Of a DNA stretch of 64,000 bases, positions 32,481-45,265 are shown piece after piece. Origin of the DNA: Gnetum montanum (taxonomy: Eukaryota; Streptophyta; Gnetopsida; Gnetales; Gnetaceae); the NCBI GenBank assembly GCA_015680685.1, contig MNCI01008012.1:63070-127069 (forward strand). Reading direction: 5' to 3'. The position numbers and the translations under genes are program-made. The stretch's first letter is position 1, and every line of letters starts with the position of its first letter. The notes beneath the pieces were generated by a model. The model saw only the letters and a program-made list of their open reading frames with translations, did no database searches and had not been told where the DNA came from.

Positions 32481-32687
32481 CATCTTCTTTCATTGGCACA
32501 TTTGCTTCATTCTTTTTGTAATGAACATCTTTATTCTTTCATGTCCTTTCTTTTATGATGAGTGTCTAAATATGAACTTTTTAGCTTCTAATACTTAATT
32601 CTTTTCTCCTCTTAAACACACATAGTTAAAAGTTAATTTATTAACCAATTTTTCTATGTGTTAAATGAGATTTTAAATTGTCAATAC

Positions 32688-32975
32688 TCATTTTGAAAAA
32701 AAAAATAGATATAAAGTTAACAAAAATGACTTAAAGAAGTCAATCCCTAAGGATTTGAGTTGGGCTACAGTATCCCTCATTTCCTTAATAAGTTCATACA
32801 TACCCTTAGAGTTGTTAAGCCTCCTATGTAAGAGTTTGTTCATGAAGTTGCTAATTATTGCTTTATTAAATTTCACAAATTTTTCCTTTATCACTTGCAT
32901 GTAGTCTTTAACTTTAACACATTTAAGAATGAAACCTAAAATTTTCTTATTTATATGAATCTTAAAATATATCAT
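32688..32975 (-). pseudogene. copia gag fragment
   Basis: An open 95-codon minus-strand frame with VKDYMQVIKEKFVKFNKA, ELIKEMRDTVAQLKSLGIDF and SFLLTLYL, the pattern of the Ty1/copia gag polypeptide (UBN2/DUF4219 type) before the zinc knuckle. Usual gag length is about three times this. Confidence 0.75.
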
Positions 32976-32989
32976 GATTAATTGATTGG

Positions 32990-34871
32990 ATTTCTCCTAC
33001 CACTCAAATAAGCTCTTTTCCTTTGATGCGCTAATTTCTATGGGAATTTCAAGCATATCTATACTAAATTCTAAATGAAGGTTCATCTAGCCTAAAGCAA
33101 GGTGGATTTTCTCCCTATAATATTGAAAATTATCCTCAATTAATATTGGAATGTGAGAAGCAGGCATAAACAATGTGGAAGTAACTCATACTATGAATAA
33201 AATGTTGGTTCTAGCAAGCACTTTGGAAACTCTTACTCCACTCATTCCAAATGCCCATGTTGTAATTTGAAAGTAAGATAAAGAAACAAGTTTAACAAGC
33301 CCAAATTCAAGGTAATAAAAGGCCATATATACATATGAAAATATAGTGAAAGCTCAAATCTCAAGAAAAGACAAAGATCAAGTAAAGCAAAATAGATTTC
33401 TTATAAAATAAGGACCAAAGATTTGTAATTTATATTTGAATTATTATGTCACATAAGAAAAGATAGGAAATTTTGTTATTTTTACTTTTATTAAAAGATT
33501 GATGGGCAAATGTACTTAGATAATGATCTCCCAATCTCTCATATCTCTTGAATTTTTGTCCCAATTTTTCATAAAATAGGTTTTTCCCATTATATTCTAT
33601 TATGACCCCATCATTTGGCTATAAATATATGGGAAAATCATGTTTGTAAGACAAGACATTGATGCTGTTGAGGCAATTTTTACAACAGAATTAAGATAGA
33701 TTATATTACAAAATTTTTCACTCCAATAACTTTCATCATCCATCATCAATACATTATATTCACTCGTTCATTAATTCAAATAGTTGAAGACTTACATTTG
33801 AGGCCACTTTTTTGTAATAAATTTCAACTATCAAATCAATTCCAAATTTTTTAGGTAGGTAGATTGTTGAAAGATATTTGTATTAAGTATTCACTTACTC
33901 CATAACTCTCTTAGATTACAAAGATATTCATCTTGCAAATCACCAATTTCTATTCTAGACATTAAACAATTTTATTTAAGACTTCCTTTTTAAGGATAGA
34001 TTTGAATCATCAAATAAATTCTAATTGACCTATAATTTTCCAAACTTATAGATCGTAGAACAAACTTTTCAACAAGCCTAAGATCAACCCAAAACTCATT
34101 CTGATTATGAAGATATCATAACTACAAAATAGAAAAAATCAATTTTTCTTAACTAAGCCACCCACATCATCTGATAGATTAGGTTGCCATAAATATGCAA
34201 GATAAAAAATTTGTTTGAATTCTCTTACATATAAGAAATGAACAAAAAATACATCAGATCATGAATTGGGTAAAATAGTTAATTTTAACCTTTCTAAAAG
34301 TAGAGGCTGCAGCTCACATAAATTTAAATGTTAACTTTATTAATAACACTAGTAAATGTAGAATAAATGATTCATACATGTGGATCTATAAATATTTATT
34401 CTAAATTTACCATCTCTTTCTAATTAGATTATAAATATAATCATCTTCCTATGGGGCTAAGCAATGAACTCAAGAACTAATTAAAATCCTTAAAATGATA
34501 ACCATTATCTTCAAACATCATTATGCCTTAAGGTCTTGTGATCATCCTAAGTCATGCTGAAGTTTACTTTAATATGACATCTAAAATGGTAGAAAAAATT
34601 TTAAAATTCAACTAATGACTTTAATAGCTCTTCATTCCATATGCATAATAATATACAAAGAATTTACATGATCATAAATTAGGTAGATGTTATACCTAAA
34701 AAATATGAAGCTCTTTTCCACATAACTATTTAAAGGCTCCACTAGTCATTAATATTAAGATAATAATTATATAAGACTTATTAATTTCATTCAATACATA
34801 CTTTATGCATTATATCCTATACATACAAGCTTTCTAATGTGGTTTAACTAATCATTTTTTAAAATCATTTT
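32990..34871. other. unassigned AT-rich stretch left of A2
   Basis: It should contain the copia gag start and leader if the nesting model is right, but no motif is clear. At about 33620-33632 there is CTATAAATATAT followed by a transcribed-looking leader on the plus strand, which could be a separate LTR scrap. ATTTT at 34867-34871 is the probable left target duplication of A2. Confidence 0.4.
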
Positions 34872-35730
34872 TGATGAGTAGTGAGGTACCCCTACACCCA
34901 ACCATATGAATCATTAAGGCATTAACACATGATCCGGTTGAATTCCCTGTACCTATAGTTCTCTAGTGCACTAGTTCCTCTAGGAAGTGAAATGGGTGTT
35001 GGGAAAATTTGTTGTCTTCTCAGTTCCAATTGTGAAGTACAAGTATATGGTTAAGTGCAACCAAGACATGTGATTTTTATCAATTTCTATTTATAAGTTT
35101 AATTGCCCACAAAAAGAATGAAAGGTAATGTAATTTAAGATCTAATTCATTTATTACCTGCCTAGCCTGACATAAGTACCCATCCCACCTTCTTGGACAC
35201 ATCCTGAACACATATGGCCTTGCTAGGTTACCAAACGTTAAGCATTTTTGGGTTACCAAGTGATACATGTATGCTCAAGGTGGTCATGCTTGTGTTCATT
35301 AACAAATGAAAATTAATTGCTTAATTAAAGTGCATTAAAAGCAAGTGCATGAAAATAAAGTGCATAAATATTAAATGCATCAAGGAAACATTAATCTATT
35401 CTCAATGATACAAGGATGATCAAAAGGATTCATTTTTATTCCTATTGCATTGTTGTTCTCAAGTACATTAGTGTTTGAACAAAGATCTGTACACACTCTG
35501 ACTCTTGCTATGGGCATTAAGAAAATATTATAAATCTAAAGAAAAAAAATTGCAATAGCTTCACTAATTATTACAAACAATTGATATGAATATCATGATC
35601 TCAAGCACTATATTTATAGGCTAGAATATACCTTGTGATATTAGATATCTGATAGTGCATCCTAGGCTCCAATATTGGGTAGCCAATATTGAGGTTCCGA
35701 TATTGGAGCCAATCAAATTATGACTCATCA
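34872..35730 (-). repeat. 3' LTR of A2
   Basis: 859 bp. Plus-strand ends TGATGAGTAGTG and ATGACTCATCA give a perfect TGATGAGT/ACTCATCA terminal inverted repeat. TATA box (minus) at 35610-35617; U3 holds GATATT/AATATT words. Confidence 0.92.
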
Positions 35731-35741
35731 TACCTCCATGA
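35731..35741 (-). promoter_or_regulatory. polypurine tract of A2
   Basis: On the minus strand CATGGAGGTA precedes the LTR; one G of the G run is changed to A relative to A1, B and C. Confidence 0.7.
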
Positions 35742-37840
35742 TTAAATGAAGCTCGTTCTCAAGTGAAGAAGAGGAGGAACAAGTTCCTTACAAAATACTA
35801 GGAAGGTATGGGATTATAGACCGACATACAAACTAACTTAGATGGAACAAACATACTTTGAGTCCCCAAGTGCATTGAGTTACAATCTTTTACAAAATTG
35901 GATGTTCATGATAAGAGAACTGAACACCCTTGATTAAACTAACATCCAACACCTCTTGGTAGTTGATGAGCGAGAGAGGAGATCCCACGATCATGAATGG
36001 TCCTCATCATGTGGTACTGCTGCATCATTGTTGGTGAAGATATTTTCACTTCCAGTCCATGCTTCCCACTACAATCACAAGAAAATCATGAATTAGTATG
36101 CAATCTACAAAACATAGTTGGTAAGTACCTTGTATCGTTGGTGGTTACATTTCGCTGGGTTATGATTGTGGTAGATTGATTCCTTTAAGAGTGTTAGTGG
36201 AAAGATTGAAAAATAGGATAAAATAGATAAGTGATTCATTAAATTGGAAAAAGTTCAAATAGGATGAAATTCTTGAAGAGGTTCTAAGAATTCACAATAG
36301 TAACAATAAAATATTTCACTAAAAAATGTTGTGAAGATGCACACAGTTGAATGTTATTGATGAGGTAAACAAAAGGATTTGATCATATGAGTGTTTAAGG
36401 ATAAAGAACTTAACTAATCTAACTAAAAGATATGCAAGTGGATCCTCCTAAAAGTAGGCACAAGCCTTTTATTGTCCTTGCATAGCTTCAAATTGAGGAG
36501 TCTATGGGCCCCATGGATGATTAATGGTTATGGAGCATTAAGTTCAAAATATTGGAAGAAACTACCTAAGAATTCTAACACATCAAACCAGAACATAAAT
36601 TAAGAACATGAAATTGACAATGAGGTGAAACATGAAAAGCATAAATGGATAAGAGAGAGTGTAATGGAATTCTTGATTAATGTTACATGAAGTCTCTTGT
36701 AAATTGTATGCTTAAATAACTTGATAAGATCAATCCTTAGTCTAGACCAAAACCAACCACATTAAGTGACTTTGCATTACCATTCGAAGACCAGTCCATC
36801 CCCAGAACAACCATCATTCCTTATTAGAGAAGAAAAGAGAAGTAGGAAGTGAGGAAGGGCCTTAGTTAGAGGAGACCTTCAGATATGGGTAACTTGTCTT
36901 TCTAGTCCCATAACTAGTGCTCGTAGCTTGTTTATTTTGTCTAAGGGGTGTGCTTTGAATTCTCATCCATTGTTTTTCTTGAAATGGGAACCACACCATA
37001 CAAAGAATTATTCATTTATTGTGTCTAAGGGGTGTGCTTTGAATTCCCATCATTTTTTTATGAGAACCACACCATGAAAAGACTTATTCAACTTCCTTTA
37101 TTGGTGGACATGGAACAATAAGAAATCCATGAAAACACACATGTACCCCAAGCAAGTAGAAAGGCACAAAGAATACTGAATCCCTTTGAAGTCACACCCT
37201 ATTCAAAATTTTGTATCCTTTTCAAGTTTGAAAACTAGTAAAGTCACAAATTCTTTATAGTTTTGTTAATGAAAAAGGGACTACACATTTTGAAAATAAG
37301 AAAAACCATAGAGTTTGTGGATGGGTGGATGTTGTGGACTCACTACCTATTGCATGAAAAGGAAACCATGTTCTCATTATCAGCAACAAATTCAAATCTA
37401 GAATCCAGACACCAACAATCAAATAACAAAATAGTACATACCACCATCAAGCAACGAACTACCACTGTGCTTGGCACTTATTAAAAAAAGTTAGAAAATC
37501 ACAATAGAATAAAAGAAAATATAAAAGAAAGTGTAAAATATTTAAGAAATAACAATTGTACTAATGATGTTGTAAAATAAAAATTAGAAAAGATTAATAA
37601 CATAAAAACAAGGTGTAAAATAAATAATGTGTAAACAAAAGTTGCAAAACAAAAATATGTAAAACAAAAAAGGTGAAAAATTGAGAATTCACTTATATAG
37701 TTAACATGGATGGTCATCTCCCCCATGACTGAGTTGAAAGGAGGTGATCTCAAATATTAAGTGTGGTTGTCCATTTGATGAGGTGTTTGTTGTATTTACT
37801 AGCTTATGCTCATTGGTAGGTTTGAATTCTTGTATGTTGA
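35742..37840 (-). other. 3' spacer of A2
   Basis: About 2.1 kb without a conserved frame, matching the A3 spacer closely over its length and those of A1 and B in blocks. The segment nearest integrase (37500-37750) can be read as a short hydrophobic frame in both A2 and A3, but it does not stay in frame between them. The inverted repeat lies at 36429-36486. Confidence 0.7.
36429..36486 (-). repeat. conserved spacer inverted repeat (A2 copy)
   Basis: Plus strand GATATGCAAG...CTTGCATAGC around a loop with GGATCCTCC. Arms pair over about eight bases. Confidence 0.6.
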
Positions 37841-37844
37841 CCAA

Positions 37845-38577
37845 CTATTTCTTATCTGGGTTCTTAGGTTTGTGAATCATCATGGACCTAGAAGGAAAAG
37901 TTTCATAAATTATATAAGGTCCTTCCCACAAGGTTTGGATTTTAGTTCGTTGAGGTACAAGTGGGATTCTAGTAGAGAACCTTATCTCTCTATTGAAATT
38001 TGAATTTCCTAATTTTAAGGTCATGATGCTTTTTGTTCTAGGCCTTGTTAAACTCATTAGATGATAGGGCCACCAATTAGTTTTTGTCTAGCAAGTTGAG
38101 ATTCATTAGTCTTTCTTTTCATGCTAGACTCAAGTGAAGGTTGATGTCACAAGCTGTTGAAAGTGTATAGAGCTCATATTTAATAGAAAGTGTCAAAAAT
38201 TTTCCATACACAAGCTCATAGGATGAGTAGCCTATAGGAAGTTTCAATGTTGAGTGGTAGGTCCAAAGGGCATCATTAAGTTTCATGCTCTAGTATTTCC
38301 TATATTTCCTAATAGTTCTTGTTAGAATCTTTGTGATCTCCCTATTGGTAACCTTAGCTTGACCATTATCTTGGGGGTGGTAAAGTTTTTTGAGTTTATG
38401 TTCAACCCCCAAGTGTTGCATGAGCTTCTGAAAGGTAGTTCCTATAAAGTGAGTTCCATTATTAGAAATTAATGAATGTGGCATACCAAACCTATTTACA
38501 AATTTTTTTCTAAAAATTGAGTAGTAGTTGAAGATGTACAATCGATGATGGCTAGTACTTCCATCCATTTTGTACAA
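37845..38577 (-). pseudogene. integrase core and C-terminus of A2
   Basis: The minus strand reads VNRFGMPHSLISNNGTHF, then HPQDNGQAKVTNREITKI, and after a gap the C-terminal frame 38057-37845 with LWEGPYIIYE. The second catalytic Asp has become Asn (codon 38461-38463) and the catalytic Glu is Lys (38353-38355), at the exact 36-residue spacing. The Lys is also in A1. Confidence 0.85.
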
Positions 38578-38769
38578 TAGTCAATAGCAACTATAATGTA
38601 TGCCTTTCTATTAAACATGGGTATGATGCGATCCATGAAATCAATGGCCTAGATGTTGAAGGGTTCTAGTGGTTGAATCAATTTTGAGGTCCTTTCATTT
38701 AAGTAGTCATTCCACCATCTCGTTGGCATCGTTCATAACAGTGGACATATTGATGAGTATCCCTAAAGA

Positions 38770-38990
38770 TTATTGGCCAATAGTACCCTACCATCAAGAT
38801 CTTGATGGCTGTGCATCTCCTAGCTTAGTGGCCTCTACAAGGACCTTCATGAGCATCTTGGCGAATGTGTAGTTGATTAATATCAAGGACACACCAATGA
38901 ACTAGGCCATCAAAACATACCTTGTAGAGGTGTCCATTGATCTCCATGAAGCATTTTACCTGGTGAAGAAACTACTATTTCTTCTAATGG
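38770..38990 (-). pseudogene. integrase zinc-binding region of A2
   Basis: Minus strand: HEGPCRGH, stop, ARRCTAIKILMVGYYWPIIF, then HCYERCQRDGG. The HHCC ligands are largely recognisable, with one stop between the first part and the rest. Confidence 0.75.
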
Positions 38991-39580
38991 TCTAACCCTT
39001 GTGGAATTTCTTGAATGAGAAGATAGGTGAGAATACCATCATACCATTTAGGCTTATTAGGTAATTGTTCAATTATAGCCCTAGCAAAGAGGATTTTGTC
39101 AAGAAACATATCAGATAGTGAATTCTCCTCCTCTTTGTTGTCCCATTGTAACCGAGATAAGTGATCAGTGATCACAATTTTAGTGCCCTTTTGATCTACC
39201 ATCATGAGATCAAATTCTTGTAAGATCACCAACCACCATATGACACGAGGCTCACTATTAGCTTGTTCATCAAGATACATATGGAACTATGGTCTTTGTG
39301 CACAAACACTTTGTATCTAAGCACATAATGCTTGAACTTCTCTAGAGTGAACACCACTACCATCAATTCGTTTTCTATGGTGATGTAGTTTAATTGTGCA
39401 TCCACAATGGTTTAGCTAGGGTATTGGATGTAATATGGACATTTCTTATCATCCATCTATATAAGCACAACTCCCAGTGCATAATTTGATGCATCTATCA
39501 TGACATAAAATGGTCTGGACCATTTGGGTTCTTGTAGGATTGGAGTTTCTACAAGTTTTTCTTTCAAATATTGGAATGCT
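38984..39580 (-). pseudogene. RNase H and linker of A2
   Basis: Minus strand: PFYVMIDASNYALGVVL (the TDAS Thr has become Ile) near 39510, then ENELMVVVFTLEKFKHYVL, then an open 98-codon linker (39280-38984) with VITDHLSRLQWDNKEEE and FARAIIEQLPNKPKWYD. This is the usual segment between RNase H and the integrase zinc finger. Confidence 0.8.
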
Positions 39581-39599
39581 TATTCACATTACATGATCT

Positions 39600-40440
39600 A
39601 GATAAATGGAATATCTTTATTTATTAGCTCCACCAATAGTTTTGTGATCTTGAAGAAATTCTCTATGAATCATTGGTAGTGGCCAATATGTCCAAGGAAT
39701 GATCAAATATCCTTGATAGTTTCTAGTTGGCAGCTTATTCCTTAAATGACCCTTATTTCTTCGGGGTCAACCTTAATTCCTACTTGTGATATTTTGTGCC
39801 CTAATACAATTCCTTCTTGGACCATTAGAAGACTCTTTTGCTAGTTGAGCTTGAGGTTTATCTCAACACATCGTTTCAATACTTTCTCAAGGTGGTCTAG
39901 GGCTTGCTCAAATGTATCTCCATAAGTTGAGAAGTCATCCATAAAGACTTCCACACCATTACCAATTTTCTATTGAAAAATTCTTAGAACTAAGCATTGA
40001 AAGGTAGTAGGGCCATTGCATAGATCAAAAGGCATCTTGTGATATGCAAAAGTCCCCTAGTGACTTGTGAATGTTGTTTTGGCTTAGTCTTCAGGCATGA
40101 TCTAGATTTGGTTATAGCCACTATAACAATCCAAAAAACTATAGTAGCAATGCCCAAATATTGTGTCTAATACTTGATCAACAAATGAAAATGGAAATTA
40201 GTCCTTGAATGTTGCCATACTTAGTAGTTAAAAATCGATGCAGACCCACCACTTGTCATCTTTCTTTAGCACAATCACAAGTTGATTAACCCACTCACTA
40301 TCCACAATGGGATAAATGAACCCTTTTTTAAGGATTTGTTCAATTTCCTCCATGATGATTTGTTTGAGTTTGGGATTCAATCACCTCTATGGCTACCTCT
40401 TTGGCTTCATGGCTGGGTCAGTGTAGATGTGATGTTGGCA
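39600..40440 (-). pseudogene. reverse transcriptase of A2
   Basis: Minus strand: GYNQI, stop, IMPED, stop, AKTTFTSH, stop, GTFAYHKMPF near 40130-40030, then GVEVFMDDFSTYGDTFEQAL near 39958-39900. The catalytic FMDD is intact (39934-39945). The stop at 40084-40086 falls at the codon that is also a stop in A1 (349-351) and A3 (61039-61041). Confidence 0.87.
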
Positions 40441-41179
40441 TATCCTAGGATTAATCTCTATGAGTTTAGGATATGACCAAGAAAAGGTTGCTGACCATTT
40501 TTCAACCACATTTAATAGTATATTTTTCTATTTTGGAGCAATATTTGCATTGATTATGCTCAGCTTCCCATTTTCTAGGAACACATATTTCATGTTAGTT
40601 GGTAGAGGTTTTAGTTTAAGGGGCTCTTGCTTGAAATTCTTAGGATTTTCCAACTCTTCCTAATAGGTATCGTCATTTGCATCATCAGAGAGTTAGTGAT
40701 GAACTTGCTCTAGTCCATCCATGCCTATCACATATGTGCATGTCAAGCTCTCTGTTGGTTCCATGTAAAGTGTCCTACTCTCAAAATTAGTAGTTATCCA
40801 CTAGGTGCCCCCTTGTTTTGTTGCTACTATGTATAGACACCTTTGAATTTTAGCTTCTTGTGTATACTACTTGCATGTAGAGTTGGATGCTCATTTCACT
40901 GCCCAAATTTTTTGTGCAAAATTACACCCTATATTGTTGTACGTGATGCATAGGACTCGCTTCTTCTCAATCTTTCCGAATGCATTTTCTTTGGATATTT
41001 CTAGGGAAAGATCTCTGATGTGCATTCTTGCATCAACAGTGCTTAGCCAAGCCTTTCCCATAATGATTGGAAAGTCCCCTTTGCAGTTCTACACCTTTAT
41101 TAGTAGGAAATTAATAAGGTAAGACCACCCACAAATAGTGGTCACAATGGCTTCTATGAATTCCAATGGAACAGTGTTG

Positions 41180-41350
41180 GACTAGTCTACCAATTCTAAA
41201 CTGATATTACTCTTCTTTAAAGGAGGTAGGTTCCATGCAACATACATCTCATGAGAGACCAAGTTAACATTGGAACCAAAATTAAGAAGATATCTACATG
41301 GTTCATTCCTAGTAATTTACAAATAAATTAAAGGACTTCCATGATTTGCT
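41180..41350 (-). pseudogene. aspartic protease of A2
   Basis: Minus strand near 41300-41220 reads YLLNFGSNVNLVSHEMY, the retropepsin-like block of Athila-type elements (LLDLGSSxNL). The catalytic Asp is Asn here; A3 keeps Asp at the same place. Confidence 0.7.
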
Positions 41351-41559
41351 AGCTTCCTAAGAAGGTTTCCAGCACTGATCCAATCAGATACAATGTGAGT
41401 AAGCATCATAGTATGGATCCTACATGATGTTTGGTTTAAAGAGGACTCAAAAGAATTTGATAGAGAGAGAGACAGAGGAATAGGATTCTCAATCACAAGT
41501 GTATTTGAGGGCTTAGGTGGACTGCGTGGTTAGAAAAAAGGTCTTTTCTTTGATCAAGT

Positions 41560-43921
41560 ATTTGAACCACTGGGTTGATGAACCAGTTGTAAATTAATGA
41601 CCCTGGTAGTGTTGCGTTGTTGTGGTTGAGCTAAAAGTTCACCTTGCATAGGTGGAGTAGGTGGTAGCTATGTTGAGGGAGGAGGAATATGTGCAAGAAT
41701 AGAAGAAGGATAAGGGTAGGAGGTGGTATTCCTTCTTGCTTATGGAGAATGAGTTCAATAATAATTAGAAGGGTGGTAGTGAGATTGGAAAGTAGAAACA
41801 TGACTGGAGGATTCATGGGGAGGCAAGGATTTCTAAAAAAAATATCCATATGGATTAGGTTGTTAGTAAGGATATTGCTGCCTAGGTGGTGCCAACCATG
41901 ACTGTGGTTGTTGCCACTATTGATATTGCTCATATGGTTGCGGTGGAGTTTCACTGGGATAATATTATTATTGCTAGTGGAATTGCCTAGAGTTACCTTG
42001 AGGATAAGGTAATCTTCTAGGTGTTTGCCTTTGTGTTAGTTGTGGATTTAGATCATACACCCTTGACTCTTGTAAGTGTGACACTATGGAGCAACATCCC
42101 TTAGGATGTTTATACTAGTAGATGTCACATCCACCATCATCATCTAATTCACTTTTTGCAACTTCTTCTATTACAATAATCTTTCCCTTACCTCTTTGAT
42201 AAGCATGTTCAACTTCTTTGTACCTCCTGCACTCATGATCACTATCTCATTCTTTAGACTCTTCAACAATTTTTAGGATAACTTGAAATCTATTATCCAT
42301 GGAGTCCCATAATTGATCAACCTTGACTAAAATTTCAAATTCAAATTTTTGAGGCTACAAAGCTTTCCTATTTATCACCTCATCAAGTGTTGGTTCTTTC
42401 TCACTATCATAAAATCAAAACTCCCTCTTGTAAATGGAAGGATCGCGATTATATTCTTTTACAATTTCTCATTTTCTTCATTCACCTTCCTCTTTAGCTA
42501 TCTACTTAATCAATCTTTGGATCTGACAGGCACTTAATTCTAATATTTTTCCTTGGGCATAGATGCTAAGGGTTCTTCTTGATTCAAATCGAAGCCTGTT
42601 TACCATGTGGGAAAGTTGATCTAGTTGAGAATAACCATGGCTAGGACATTTGTGCATTAAGGAATAATATCGATCAATGGTAGCATCCAAGTGTTCATGT
42701 ATTCCTTTTTCCCATTCTTGAATCTACCTTCTCAAGTGATACACTCTAGAGTATGTTTGATATTTTTCATTGAATAATTTAAGCATTGTAGTTCATCGTC
42801 TGATAGATTCTAGTTCTATGGACCAATACCAATTTTTTGCTTCTTTCATGAGTGTTTATGGGAACAACTTAAGATTTTTTCATTCATTATCTATGTTCTG
42901 CAAGGTGCATGCATCTTGGAAAGCTTAGAGATGGTTCTATAGATCTGAGTTATTTTCCCGTTCAAACCTAGAAATATTGTTCATATCTAGCCTCTTGATC
43001 CAACTATTCTTTACATGCCTTGTTGAAATTCGTATTGCCTCTATAATGTTTAGCATTCTATAGGTAGCAAGAAAAGGCTCATTGATGCCTAAAATACCCT
43101 CTACTACCCCTTTTTTCATGGTGTTGTGACTCTTTTGAATGCTTGTGCCCTTGGTTTTGCCTTGTCGAATGGTCCATTCGATCATTTTAGTCCTATCGAT
43201 CATCTTCATCATGGTCATGCCCTCTATGGTTGTGATTAGAGCTAGAAGAAGAAGAGGATGATGATGAAGGTGAAGAGGAAGGAGGACTAGCACCATCATA
43301 GTGCCTACTACCATCTCTTCAATGATCATGAACACAACCACGATCTTGTTTCTTGTTCTCATCCCTACCTTGACTTACCTTGTTAGATTCTTCTTTATCA
43401 TTGGATCCATTCTTACCAGAACCAAGATTGTGAATCATGGATTACAAGTCCTGATTTTGACCTCCTTCACTAAAATCAAAGATAGGAATTTCACTAAATG
43501 GAAAACCCCCAAAGAAGGGTTCTCCACCATCGTTTTGGTATAGTAGGGATGAAGAATCATTAAATATGTTTTCCTTCACAGATTCATAACATTATTCTAA
43601 TTGGTGATCCTTGAGACATTGTGCCTTTGTGGGATGATAATCCCTGGCATCACCAGCTTGCACAACATACTCAAAATGAAGTTTCTAGAGACCCCATCAT
43701 ATAAGCATTTGTTGGAGCATTGTAGGAATGGATTGATCAGGTGGCAACACAATGTTGCCCTCCATGTCATCGCACCACAGTTGTTCATCCTAGTGTAGGA
43801 TGAAGGTGAAATTTGGTACATACTTATTAGGATGAGCATATACCACTCAGTATTGTTGAGGTGTCAGTCGATGTACTTCATCATACTTGGATGGAGAATT
43901 TCTCTTGTGATAAGAAGACAT
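41560..43921 (-). pseudogene. gag of A2
   Basis: Minus-strand start at the ATG complementary to 43919-43921 (MSSYHKRNSPSKYDEVH). The core near 42930-42600 reads FQDACTLQNIDN, LKLFP, LFNEKYQTYSRVYHL, IQEWEKGIHEHLDATIDRYY and SLMHKCPSHGYSQLDQL. A Pro/Tyr/His-rich tail occupies about 42050-41600. It is homologous to gag of B and C and broken by stops. Confidence 0.82.
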
Positions 43922-44060
43922 TTTATGTTAGGAAAATAAAAATGCAGTGTGCTTCTTAAAATTGTTGTAGTAATCTTAAAATGTGATATGACTCTAAGGT
44001 TCATTTCAATGATTTGAATAATTTTCACTAAGTCCTAGATAGAACATGAAACAACCAAAA

Positions 44061-44081
44061 TGTCCCTGGCAATAGCACCAA
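44061..44081 (-). promoter_or_regulatory. primer-binding site of A2, tRNA-Asp type
   Basis: Minus strand TGGTGCTATTGCCAGGGAC one base inside the LTR; differs from TGGCGCCGTTGCCGGGGA mostly by transitions. Same primer as B and C. Confidence 0.8.
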
Positions 44082-44914
44082 TGATGAGTGGTGAGGTACC
44101 CCTATGCCCAACCATATGAATCACTAAGGCATTCATGTGCGATCTAGTTGAATTTCTTGGACCTATAGTTCTCTAGTGCACTAGTTCCTCTAGGAAGTGA
44201 AATGGGTGTTGAGAATGTTCATTGTCTTTTTAGTTCCACTTGTGAAGTACAAGTATATAGTTAAGTGTAACCGAGGCATGTAATTTTTATCAATTTTTAT
44301 TTTATAAGTTTAATGATCTACAACAAGAATGAAAGGTAAAGTAATTTAAGATCTAATTCATCTACTATCTAGCTAGCCTAACACAAGTACCCGTTCCACC
44401 TTCTCTAATACATCCTAAACACATATAGCCTTGCTGGGTTACCAAATATTAAGTGCTTTTGGGATACCAACTGCTACATGTATGCTTGAGGTGGTCATGC
44501 TTATGTTCATCAACAAATAGAAATAAATTGCTTAATTAAAGTGCATTAAAGTGAAGTGCATGAAAATAAAATGCATAAATATTAAATGCATCAAGAAAAC
44601 ATTAATCTATTCTCAATGCTACAAGGATTATCAAAAGGGTTCATTTTCATTCTTGTCACATTGCTATGCTTAGGTACATTAGTGTTTGAACAAAGATCCA
44701 TACACACTCTGACTCTTGTTGTAAGCACTAAGAAAATATTCTAACTCTAGAGAAAACAAACTATAAGAGCTTTGCTAACTATGAAAAAAAAACTAATATG
44801 AAAATCATGAGCTCTAGCACTATATTTATAGGCCAACATATACCCTGTGATATTGGATATCTGATAACGCATCTTGGGCTCCGATATCGGAGCCAGTCAA
44901 ATTATGACTCAACA
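44082..44914 (-). repeat. 5' LTR of A2
   Basis: 833 bp, homologous throughout to 34872-35730. Plus-strand ends TGATGAGTGG and ATGACTCAACA (one change from ACTCATCA). Confidence 0.92.
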
Positions 44915-45265
44915 ATTATAAACGAAATTAAAATAATAATTTTTAATAAATAGATTATTATGATCAAAGACACCTTTGTGATAGAGAAAAATAAATAAAT
45001 AAATAACCCTTTAAATTATATATTAATGTTATGTTAAAAAGTTTCATTTGCCAAGGAATAATTTCAATTGAAACTAAAATGAAATAAAGCAAAATATTAA
45101 GATGTTAATGACATATTCATTAAAGTGCACAAAAAAAAGACTCAACAAAGACTAAACTTGAAGATCATACCTTTAATTAGAATGATGCATAGCAAGAATG
45201 TATTTTGAATACTATAATGAAATCTAAGGCTACACTATTAATTAGGTTCAAAATAGATAAAAAAT

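Larger units (their letters stand above)
34872..44914 (-). mobile_element. Athila-like Ty3/gypsy element A2, all parts present
   Basis: The most complete pol-bearing copy: 5' LTR (right), primer site, gag, protease, RT, RNase H, integrase, a 2.1-kb spacer, purine tract and 3' LTR (left), about 10.0 kb. Flanks ATTTT and ATTAT are a probable target duplication with one change. Stops and frameshifts occur in every domain. It serves as the reference for A1 and A3. Confidence 0.9.

Noticed and set aside
43249-43283. GAAGAAGAGGATGATGATGA-like acidic repeat as part of a gene
   Set aside because: It lies inside A2 gag on the opposite strand and is a short triplet expansion there.
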